DNA of 64,000 bases, taken from NCBI RefSeq assembly GCF_037325665.1, contig NC_090251.1:34198523-34262522 (forward strand), given 5' to 3'. The notes under the pieces were generated by a model. It was not told the origin of the DNA. It was given only the letters and a program-made list of their open reading frames with translations, and ran no database searches. Below are positions 1-12,000 of this stretch, piece by piece. The translations under genes and the position numbers were made by a program. How positions within the stretch are numbered: position 1 is the first letter of the stretch; each line of letters begins with the position of its first letter. Source of the DNA: Littorina saxatilis. Lineage: Eukaryota > Mollusca > Gastropoda > Littorinimorpha > Littorinidae.

Positions 1-50
1 GGACAATTTTTATGTTAATCATCAATTTATTACGCCATGACCGGCCATAC

Positions 51-3000
51 CTGAGAGTCCCCACCATGTGGGACACTGACTGGTCAGCTTGACCACCCCA
101 GAGGCAAACATCAGACGGAAGAGAAGCCATCGGACCAACCACAGTGTGACGTAGTCGTGGGGTGCGGATGAACGAACTCCGAAAAATGGAATCGACAGAG
201 GAGCCACAAGAAGAGTCAGGAATCCAGCTTCCAGCAGCAAGATATCCCTAAGGTAAAAATAAAGATAATAAAGATAAAAATGCAAAGTAAGCACATTTGC
301 ATTTCATTATTAGACAAGGAAACACACAAGGACACCTTACACAATCAAAAATTTTAATAATAAATTTACTTACCCAATTCACATATAGCAATTTACTTCA
401 GTTTAGTGCTAGAACGCTGAAACTACGCTCCACCCTGGTAAGGGGGAAGTAACCCTAAAAATATAACAGCCTTGACGGTCACATGACAACGCCAGGTCAA
501 GGTTACATCCCAACATGCATTGCGCACACGTGCTCTCGCCGCCATGTTTTATTCATTCGCTCGAAGCATTCTTTTATTTTTAGGGAATCTAAAGCAGGTT
601 AGGCAGGAGGGACTTTAGTATGTGAATTGGGCAAATATATTAATCAAATGAAAATTTATTATTAAAATTTTCGATTAAATTACATATCTTATCCCAATTC
701 ACATATAGCAGATTGCTAATTAAGGTGGTGGGGTGCTCATCTATGAGCTAGGCAACAATTGCCCTGCTGCTACCATCGCTGGTAACGCCGTGCGTCCTTG
801 CCGACGTTAGAGGGAGAACTGACTGCCCCCCCCCCCCCCCTTTCTTTTTGCGCCACCACTCATACGCTTATTTGATCAGCGTTGAGACCCATTAAGCAAG
901 AGTTACCTTAGATATGTCTTTGTCTCTAGCAGTGTTCAGAGATAAGAAAAGAAGCTTCTGCTGTTTAGCTCTGATAGGAGCCGTGCGGGACAGATAACTG
1001 CTAAGAGCTCGAACTGGGCAGTTAGACAAATTGGGGTCTCCTGGCGCCAGAATTTTGCTAAGAGGAAGAATTCTGATTATGGGAGAAACTTGATCAGGCT
1101 TCTGGTTTTTGGCTAGAAAATCCGTCCTAAAACGTAAAGAAATAGAGCCATCCTTTTCATACCTAATTCTTACGGTTTTTTGCTGTTTTTTTGGTCCTAT
1201 GTCGTATACCTCAAAGCATACGCATTTTCAGCTTTTTTTTTTTTTTCTGACATGGACTGCCGTTCATTCATTTCTGAGGAGGAGCTTGCACCAGCCACAC
1301 AACAGAAGTTTTGGCATGATGTGCGCCAGTTCTACGTGGCCTGTGTGAGGAAAATGTTGAATAAATTTCCATTTGGCAGTGAAACCCTGCAACACCTTCA
1401 AGTGCTGGATCACAGTCTGGGAGCTGACACACTGACTGCCTTCTTGCAGGTCAAAATTAACTCTTGATGCACGCTGCCATGATTTTAAGGTGACTGGCAG
1501 AGCATGATTGACAAAGCAAAGATTTGCACAGATGAATACAACAAAGAACACAAGTGACAAGTGAGAAAAAAAATGAACGAACAAGAGTGCAGTGTAAATG
1601 TATTACATGTAGTGGTAAATAAAGAGCAGTTTGTGTAGAAAGGAATTTATGTGTTTTACTTTTAGTTTGCGAAAAACAATCTGATTGGTTTAGTGTGTAT
1701 GCGTGAGAAGTTGAATTTGTGCGTTTAACCACATCCTGATCCACGCATTAACTATGGTTTTTGATCCCCAACTATGGTTTCTTATGCCATTTACTATGGT
1801 CAGAGGCCAAAAGTACTTGACAGGTATGCTTTTTCAAAAGCTATGTCTCTAGATAAGCCTGGGAGGGCATGAATTTCACTGCCTCTTCTTGCAGTGGCCA
1901 AAAGAACAAGCAAAAGTGTCTTACGGGTAAGATTAACTAAGCTTGCTGATTGCAACGGTTCAAAATCTTGCGATCTTAAGAATTCTAGAATAAGGAAGAG
2001 ATCCCAAGCAGGAACTGGGGCTCTGATTCTAGCAAAACCTATCCACGCACCTTTTAGGACACTAGCGATAACACTGCTGAGGTTAATGTTGTGACCCAAC
2101 TGCCTCAGCGTAGCCGAAATAGCAGAACGTCTAACTCGAAGAGACGAGGGGGAGCTGCCCTGAGCTGCTAACCAAGATAAGTGATTAGCTACCTGCATAG
2201 AACGCGGGGAGACGGAACTGACCTGATTCTCCGCGCACCATTTAACCCAAGCTGTCCAATGTGAAGCGTACACTGAACTCGTAGACGTCCTGTGCGCTTT
2301 TTGAACCAAATCCAGTGTCCCGTCCGAGGCACCCGACCGACGCAGGGATCTTCTCACAGTCTCCATGCGTGAAGGAGCAGGCACTGTGAGTTCTCGTGCT
2401 GAATGCCGGTGCGTGGTTGCAGTTTGTTTGTTTGTTTGTTTGTTTATTTGTTGCTTAACGTCCAGCCGACTACGCAGAGCCATATCAGGACGAGGAAGGG
2501 GGGGATGAAGGGGGCCACTTGTCAAGCGATTCCTGTTTACAAATGCACTAACCCATTACTTGTGTCCCAGCAGGCTTTAGTAAAACTAAATTAATACCTA
2601 CTGGAAGATTACCAGTTTCCAGTATGTTAAAATAGGCTTAACCTATCTACTGCTGGACTTACATCAGAACACTAACAGATTAAACTATACATGAATCGCG
2701 AGACAAGCGGCAAGAGAAGAGATTTTTGGAAAAAATACAGGTGAATGAGCAAGAAGGCAGAAAAAAGAAAAGAATTCATGAAGAAAAACAGAGCATGACA
2801 GGAAAGAGGAACCAAAAATCTACCTAACAGCAAACTAGAAAGCTCCTGCGGTTCCAAAAACAGGAGGGGCCTTTAATTTCATAACCGCAGTGCCCCACTG
2901 CGGGAGTGGTTGCAGTAATTCTCCCTTTTCCAGGTTTAGAGGAATGGGAGGACCTTCTGCTAAGCGGAGGAGATCCGGAAACCAATGCTGACTCGACCAC

Positions 3001-6000
3001 ATTGGAGCGACTAGAATCAGGGATGGTCGTTCCGACTCTGCTTCCCTCAGCACTTTTCCGAGAAGTTGGAATGGTGGGAAAGCATAAGCTGTGCGTCGTG
3101 TCCAGTCGACTTCCGGTGCATTCACTTTCCAGGCTACACTGGTAGCCTCCTTGAGAACCGGGTTGCAAAAAGATCGACTATCGGTTTGTCCGCCTGCACC
3201 CAAAGCCGCTGGAGAGCGTGGTGTGTGATTGTCCACTCCATGTGGAGTACTTTCGAGGATCGACTGAGCGAGTCTGCCAAAACATTCTGTTTTCCCGGCA
3301 GATATTTTGCTGATACCATGATCTGATGCTGGTGACACCACTTCAGAATTTGGCATGCTCTGAGTAAAAGCGTGAGAGAGCGGGAACCGCCCTGTTTGTT
3401 CATGTAGGATGCAACAGTCGTATTGTCTGTATGAAGACGAACATGTTTGCCTGCCACCAGCGATAGAAAGCTCTGAAGACCGTGGGCTACAGCCTCTAAC
3501 TCGAGCACATTGATGTGTGAGAGGGCTTAACCTATTGTCCACGTGCCTGAGGCTGTGTGGTGAGAACGATGAACACCCCAGCCTGATGGGGAAGCGTCTC
3601 TGACTGACGCTGGTGTCTCCATTGTGAACTTGATTTGTCTCAGAAATTTGTTCGGAGGAGACAAGACTTATGTTTCTATTGCCATTTTGGCTTCCGGTTT
3701 GACGGGAAACTTGAACAACGGTGGAACTCTGGTTAAGGGAGTCTTCCCCTCCTTCCAGAGTAGTATGAACCCCGAACGCACTATACCCACTATCCACAGA
3801 CTGTTTACCTTTAGTAACCAAAGAGCAAGGGACCATGACAGGCCGCCTGCGACCAAAGGCGTGGTGGTTGCATAAGCTAGTGGTTCGGGGTCGCATCCTT
3901 GGGGGTGTGCTTCGCGCCCGACCCCCTTGAATTGCCGAAAGACGGCTTCTTCTTAGGGTAAGGCGCGCCTCTTCCCCGTCCTCGTGAAGAAGAGCTGGCT
4001 TGTGCTGACCTGCCCCTATTCGCCGAAGAGGCGGAAGGTTTAGGCGGTCCGAAGCTCTTGCTCTGAGGCTTAGGAAAGCCGTGTTGCGCTATCTTGGCTA
4101 TAGCCAAATCCCGATCGTCACGGGTTTGCTTGTGAAGCGCGTCGAGAGACGGCTGCCCCAACAAGGCACCCTCCGTGAACGGGGATAACTTGAGAGCCTC
4201 AAGCGTGGCTTTGTCTTGGATCCTGGAACCCGAGAGAAACGCTGACCTGCGCGTGTGCATAAAGATGCGCAGAAAGACGCATTTGTTCGGCTGAAACTTT
4301 GGCTAAAGTAGCGAGCAGCGTCGTCACATCCTTTTCGCTAGCGTCCTGTCGAAACTCAAACGGTTCCAAGGACGTAGCGATAGAACGGGAGAGGGACCTG
4401 AGTAGCGTTTCCGAAAGAGAAGCTAACTCTAGGTTGTATCTCCCTGTTTCTTCCAATGCTACGAGAGCGGATTCTGTATAAGGAACAGCTCTGTCCTTAC
4501 TGTAGCCATCCTCCCTGAGAGTCGCTAACTCCGGTGTCACCGGAAGTGGTGCTCGTGGTAGAGAAAAAGTGTCTCAGACATTGCGTGGCACAGAGTTCAA
4601 ATAGAACTTACGGGCAGCAGCTTGCCCGACATAAGGGGTTGGCTGTGCGGAAGCTAGCCACAGCTGTGCTAACTCTGGTGCCGGACTGTGCGCTGATAGC
4701 AGAGGCACGGTGTCCAAAGGCACATATTCCGACCGGGAATTCTTAGCCAGAATCTTAGACATCTCAATCTCTTAGACACTGAGGGAGATTCATGAAACTT
4801 AAAAGTTTTTTTTCCCCTGTGTTGAGCGAAAATCTCTGACAGCAGAAGGTGGTGGTTCATACAAGCTTGTTGTTGACACCACTTCTTCCTCAAAGTATCT
4901 TGAAGCTACCTGAGCTGCCAAAGCTACTGCCTGTGGAAGCTTGTCTGGTAGCCGGAAATTGGGATCTTCATCAGAAAGAGAAGCCCCGTATTCCGATTCT
5001 CCTTCCGGCACGGAAGTGCCTACCGGAAAATCACCTCCATAATGACTGTCATAGTCATAGGCAGTGTCATCCGGAAGAGAGGTACCGCGTGAGGCATGCC
5101 CTCTACTCGTATCCTCTCTGGAGAGAACTTCTGCCCCCTGGGCGGAAGTGTGGAGAGCTGTGCTAGGGATGCTTTCATCGAGCAAACCGGCACCTGCTTG
5201 TCTCCTGTTGTAAGCACAGGCCCCTGCAAGTCGTGATGCGAGCGAGTCTCCTGCCTTACAACAACGTCCTGCCCCCTGGGCGGAAAGGAAGAACGCTGTG
5301 CTAGAGATGCTTTAATGCAAATCGACATTCGCGTGTCTTCGGTCAAGAGTACAGGCCCCTGCAAGTCGTGATGCGAGCAGATCTCCTGTCTCCCAACAAC
5401 TTCGCAAACCCGTGGCGGAAGCTTGGACCGCTGAACCGATGTTGCATCCGTATAGCAAACCGGAACTTGCGTGTCCTCCGATCTAAGTACAGGCCCCTGC
5501 AAGTCATGATGCGAGCAAGTCTCCTATCTTATCACGGCTTCCTGCCCGGCGTCGGGCGGAAGTAGGGAACGCCCGTGCGTATCTCCCTGTGGGACAGTCA
5601 CAGTACCTTTAATGGAGCTGCTGAAACCGGAAGTAGAGGCATGGTGAGTGAAACTCTTTCCGTCTTCACCGGAATGTTGTTCAGCGTGAACGTCGGCCGA
5701 CGTAATAGTGGCTGACGGCGCTGCCTTAACCCTCAACCGAGAGCGATCGTCCACCGTTCTTGCCTGGAGAGAGAGCAAATGTTCGCTCGCCGAGCGCAAT
5801 TCTGACGAAAACATGCACCTCATTTGATCGTTAAACGTTGCAAACATTGCTGACAAATCTTCCTTCTCCGATGCTATGCTAGCCTTAACCGGCGCTGACT
5901 TGCATTCTTGCTTCAACGCCGGCATTATCGGACTCTTAGGATTGTCAATTTCTACCGTGAAAGTATTCTGAGAAACTGGCTCGAACACAGTAACTGTAGG

Positions 6001-9000
6001 TTTAGAACCCTTGGGCTTCTTAGCCGCTTTCTTAGACGGAGACTCAGTAATGGCTACCTGTCTAGAGCTGGGTTTCTTCTTCGCACTGTCAGCCATACTG
6101 GCGTTAGTCTTGCAGACGAAAGTAAACAAAGACTAACTCGTGGCCAACGAAACAACTACAACGAAAGAAAATGGGAAAATCTCACCCAATCTCAGCTAGA
6201 AAGCTAAGATACAGACGTGACCAGGGTTTAGTCTGCCAAAAAAGCAGTGGGCTAAAGAATAGCCCGAGCGTAATCCAAAACACGTCCTTAGACGCTGTCG
6301 CTGAAGAGTAGAATGAATAAAACATGGCGGCGAGAGCACGCGTGCACAATGCATGTTGGGAGGTAACCTTGACCTGGCGTTGTCATGTGACCGTCAAGGC
6401 TGTTCTATTTTTAGGGTTACTTCCCCCCTACCAGGGTGGAGCGTAGTTTCAGCGTTCTAGCACTAAACTGAAGTAAATTGCTATATGTGAATTGGGATAA
6501 GATAGGTAATTTAATCTGCTAGACAAAGATCGCTCCTTTATAATTTACGTCATGCTGTCTAGTGAACAATACTACAATTCAGCCATTTCCTTAAAGCTGA
6601 GGTCTCTCTATGAGTATGACTACCCAGGGCTAGGTGTTTAAAAAAAAAATAGTGCTGAGGATCCTGTTCCGAATTATGTACAGCGAAGACGTTCTGAAAC
6701 CTGACCTACACTGCCTTCATGACCTTGACAGCTTCAATCAACGCTTGACTTTTGACGCTCGAGATTTTGGGGTGACAATTGTCCCTACATGAGAAGGAGT
6801 GTACCTTTTAGTCATAGCATTGTAGTTGTTCTGCTTCCAAATCACAATCAATCCGTAAACATATAGCGGAACCTCTGTTTTACATTATAATAATACGCCC
6901 TCGACTATGAGAAACTTGTTTTCTCAGACACTTTCTTCATAGAGCCACTCAAATTTTACCTCAATTTCTCAGATTATAGGTACCACTAATATCCTTACTC
7001 AAAAACCTTCAGACTTATTCAGACTGGGAAAAGATCAATTCCACAAAACCCTGAGAAGTGAAGGGAAGCAACTCACCATTGAAACCAGAGGAAGGTCTGT
7101 CCAACCTGCACAAAAAAGGAAACATTTTATGATTCAGTTTGTATAATTAAATATCAGGTCTTAAGAAAAGAGCATTTCAGTCTGTTCTCTTCTTCCAACT
7201 ATTTTTACACCAGCAGAAAATCCTCCCAAAGAGGAGCATAACTGCCTATACCTTTTGATTTGGATGAGTCACCAAGTGCCTCTCCCATCCCCCCGCCCAA
7301 ACTGTTAAGATTGAGTACAGGGTGACCCCAAAAAACGAGTACCCAAACAAAACTTCATAAATTGAACAAATATAAAGCAATCTTCATAAAATTTATTTAC
7401 ACACACAAGTAGCCTCTGCATGATTTCAACAAAAAATGTTAGCGTTCTAGCTTGTCTTTCAGGAAAGTTATGCTCATTCTACAGAACATGCTCCAAATGG
7501 CCTCCCCCGGATTCAAATCCCCCAGATTTCTATCTTTGGGGGTTCCTGAAAGACAACGTCTACAGGAACAACCCACAGACAATCGCAGAACTCAAGTGAG
7601 CCATCACAACAACCATTCGCGGAATCTCGCAACAGGAGTGTGTGCGGGTGATTGATAACTTTGCGCGGCGAGTTCAAGTTTGCCTGAATCGGCGCGGAGG
7701 CCATTTGGAGCATGTTCTGTAGAATGAGCATAACTTTCCTGAAAGACAAGCTAGAACGCTAAAATTTTCTGTGCAAATCATGCAGAGGCTACTTATGTGT
7801 GTAAATAAATTTTATGAAGATTGCTTTATTTTTGTTCAATTTATGACGTTTTGTTTGGGTACTCTTTTTTGGGGGTCACCCTGTACAATCAACCAGCCCT
7901 GAAAGTCCAACAAATGGTGTACTTGCCTTTGGCTAGTGATTCTGAACGTTTACTAGCCAGAGAGCAAACTTTACTAGCCAAACCAACAGTTTGTTTCAGC
8001 AACTTTACTCGCATTTGGCGAGTAGATGAACATTTCTACACGCCAGTTAGGTAGAGGTTACTTGCCGAGTCTTGGTGAATATTACAAATAATGGTCGAAG
8101 TTAGCGGATCATGAAAAATGCGAGCTTCAGCGAGCTTTTTCATGACCGCGAACTGAGACCATTATTTTTAATAATCACTGAGACGAGGTGTGTAACCTCT
8201 TTATTCCTCCTTTTTTCAGTTATTCAAAGAAAACAGGAGGTTTTGTGCGAAAGTTTGATCGAATCCGAATCACTCAACCAGTCAACCTGCGCAGGCGATC
8301 GATTAATGCGCGGTTGTATAGTTCCGTGCAAATCATTCCATTCTGTTAACACTTCTTGTCAGTTTCCCTGTTTTAGACTAAAATCAAGTACATAGATATG
8401 CTGTTATTCTGCTGTGGCGGTAAAGGCAGATATTGTGTGTTCTGTTTATGTTTTAGTATTGCTGAGGATAATGTTCTTTCGTCAAATGGGACTAGCAGAC
8501 GAACTTTTGCACCCGTGTTCCAACGTTAATTACTGTATGAAGTTCAGTTTTCTGGGGAAAATAGTGTATGAAACCGCTTTATGTTGTTTAAATTGATGAG
8601 ATGTGTGCATTTGGTTGCGTGTGATCTGTTTATAAAATGAAATATTGTTGAAAACTGACCGTCGGATTGCAGTCAGTGTTGTCGAAGAAACTGCGTTAAA
8701 AGAAGGGGAACTACTTTTGTCGGCTAGAGTATGAGTTACTTGCCTTGGGAATTTGCTTGTGATGAACGGTTTGTGCACGGCAGATCTAGATTCAGAAAAC
8801 AACAACACTCATGGATTTTATATGGAGATTCATGTGTTCAGGCCTGTAGTTGTTAATTTAAATGCGGTATGTTTGTATTGTTTGCTCCAGAAATGTATAC
8901 TTCGTACGTATAGAGCGTTCGGAACTTTTCAGTCGCAAAAGTAGTACCAAAACAGAACAGCTTCTCAACCCATTGCACTATCGAGGATTCAGGCTGTTGC

Positions 9001-12000
9001 TGGCTCGTTATTTGTTTGGTTGCTGGGTCATTATCGAAAAATAACTAGCTCTACAAGTTTACAGAGGTAAAGAAGCAGAGGGGGGAATAAATGTTTCTAC
9101 TCGGCATGGCGAGTAAAATACTCGCCACTTTCAGGCATGTCAACTACAACAACAAATCAGTTCTCTTCTTCTCATTCTGTGTACAATTGCAGAGAAAATC
9201 CAGTCCACAGAATGCTGAAAAAGAAAAAGTATGCTCAACAACTAGTAGAAAATCCAGTCCATTCAGAACCGGTAGGTGGACAGGGAGACGACCGATACTC
9301 AAGAATGGTGAAGGAGAGAAAGTATGCTTAACAACAACTAGCTGAAAATCCATCATGTTCATACCTGGTAGAGGGATAGGTAGAGGACCCACAGAATGGT
9401 GAAGGAGAGAAAGTCGCGAGCCCTGTACGACACCATGCACAAGAAGGAGATGAGCATTCCCGCCAGGCACAGCAGATCCATGGCGGTGGACGTGTCCAGT
9501 CCCAGTTTGGGTGTCAGCTTCAACAGGCTTGGCTCATCCAGTAGGTCCTTCAGTGACTCCGCCTCTGAAAACCAACGAGAGCAAACGCTTGATCGACTCC
9601 CCTTTGAAGTGGTAGCTTGCAGCTGCTATAAGTGGCATCCATGTGACCAGGACAGATGACACTTGACAGGGGTTGATCTAATCTACACGATGTGTGAAGG
9701 CCATCAGAGACTATACACTCACCAAATGTGAAAGGTCTTGCTTCAAAACTATTTAAATTAATTATTAAAACAATTTAGTACACTAACTACATTGTACAAG
9801 CAAGCTAAAACCTCCAATTGAACACCCCCCACCCCCTTTCCCCTTTGAGACCAACAATTTCACAAATGTTTAGACTTCTTCCCCTGCCGTTTGTAGATCT
9901 TTTGTTTCATAAGATCTGCAAATATTTCCCTATCTTAAGAGGTACTCCCTTACAAGACCGGATTTTCTCACATTTTTGGCCACAAATGTTGTGAGAAATG
10001 AAACAGCTGCATCTAAATCACACTGAAACTCGAAAGATCTACCTGGAAACTTAACAAGTCTGTCAAGAACATATTGTTGAAGGGAAAGTCTTTGATATTA
10101 AAACTGAATTTATGAATAATTCATATACTACAAAAAATATGGTTTTAAAAGTTGAAGGAAAAGAAATGTTCCATAAATGTCTGTCATACAGTTTACCTTT
10201 GTCCATGACAAGTCGAGCAGGCATGAGTCCATTATCACCATACAACCCTGCAAATAATCAAAACAATTGAATCAAAAGTTCATACGTGATAGAGTGGAAG
10301 AAAGAAGATTTGAACTTAAGTAGGTGATGTTGAAGTATGTACATGTAGTTTGAAGTGAAGTTCACCCCCAGGTAAGGAGGACACTATTTGGGCGCCTCAT
10401 TAGTGTCTTTCACTGGGCAATCAAGACTTGCACTCATCATGAATGCATAACAAAGATAGAGAACTTGACATTTACTGGCACAGATCGACAAATCACATGC
10501 ACCTGTGCAAATAAATTACAAACTTCGATAGATTTTATTTTTAAATTACTGATCTACCGACCATATTATTTTGGCCTTCTCAATGGAAACAAACATTTTA
10601 CTTTTTAGGCCTTGTGTCCTCTGCGGCAGGGAGTTTCCAACGTTTCAAACAACAAAAGCTTGGTCGCAAATGTGTAAGCTTAAAAATGCTGGTCCGCTCA
10701 GAGCACTGTTGAACTTGAAGCAATTATTTGTCTTTTTGTCGCAGATAAGGATATTTAATCAAAAAGTCCAAATATTTACAAATCTATTTAACAGATGACT
10801 ACACATACCTTTGGTGTTGCCAGTCAAACAAAACTTTATGCGATTTGTCAGTTCGCATCTCCCTCCAAAATGTAATTAAGATACATGTAATTTCCCATGG
10901 TCACAATCTGAGGCTAAAGGCTGTGTGCGACATGCCAAAATTAAACCAAATACATGTTTTATCATTTGTGTATGCAATCAATCACAACGCAGGCAATCCA
11001 TTCATGGTAGAATGAGTTTCAAGGAAATAAATAACGCCAGGGGTTCAGAGGGCAGCATAGATCCCCTCGGGGTCTGGGGACAGCCCCCCCCCCTCCCCCC
11101 GCACAGAAACAGAGGCATTTTGGCCTTGTAATTATGAATTTAACCCCCTCTGGTGAAACTGAAAGATAGATTATGCATGTAAAGATAAACACTATTTTTT
11201 CCCTCTCACTTGGGTTAAACTATCATTTTTGGCATGTATTTCTTTTTTCCGTTGCTTTCCTGAAAGTCAGCGAAACAACGGAGATTTGGATTGCCTGACA
11301 ACGCCTTGACGTAAACAAACCAAGAGAGAAAGAACTCTTACTCTTGTCGAGACTTAACTAACAGTATACATAGACTTCCATGTAGGCCTTTGACATTTTT
11401 TTTGTTTTTTGGTTTAGGGTAACATGACCAAAAGAAGTAGGGTCGGTAGGTAGGCTTTTTTTTTTAAATTTTAATTTAGGCGAGTTTGAAGGAGGTTAAT
11501 TCCCTTAGTAGAAAGCCTTCGACAGCGTGGACAGAGAGTCACTGTGGAAACTCATGCGGCACTACGGCATTCCAGAGAAATTCATCTCCCTCATCCGGGG
11601 CACCTACCAGGATATGAAGTGTAGAGTCGCACATGCTGGCCAGCTATCCGACAGTTTTGCGGTGAAAACGGGGGTACGACAAGGATGTATACTGTCACCA
11701 TTCCTATTTCTTCTGGCTATCGACTGGATCATGAAGACCACAACAGCAGGCAGGAGAAATGGGATACAATGGACACTCTTCGATCAACTGGAAGACCTCG
11801 ACTTTGCGGATGATCTTGCCCTCCTTTCCCACAACCATGCCCAAATGCAAGACAAGACTACTCACCTGGAGACAATATCAGCCGGTGTAGGACTCAAGAT
11901 CAACAAGAGGAAAACCGAATTGATTAAGACCAACACCACAGCCGACAATCCGGTGATGATCAATGGGGAGCCCATCAAGGAAGTGGAGTCCTTTGTTTAC

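Larger units (their letters stand above)
338..6515 (-). mobile_element. DIRS-like tyrosine-recombinase retrotransposon, broken (element A)
   Basis: A fossil element on the minus strand inside the LMF2 intron between coding exons 4 and 5. Inverted terminal repeats of about 200 bp lie at about 378-572 and 6309-6505; they differ at only a few positions, so the insertion is fairly young. A stretch at about 600-715 resembles the internal complementary region typical of DIRS. Parts in element order are a gag-like lysine- and serine-rich region (about 6129-3880), a reverse transcriptase/RNase H region (about 3900-2910; RNase H signature [17 protein letters not shown]) and a tyrosine recombinase region (about 2400-1800). 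A SINE-like repeat (2424-2905) has inserted into it, and a zinc-finger/hAT-like fragment lies near 1246-1467. It looks broken, with at least four interruptions. Family assignment rests on recombinase plus RNase H plus inverted ends, which separates DIRS from LTR elements. Confidence 0.85.

Noticed and set aside
8111-8596. Two adjacent plus-strand open frames in LMF2 intron 3
   Set aside because: No family resemblance, AT-rich, and no splice evidence; likely chance frames.
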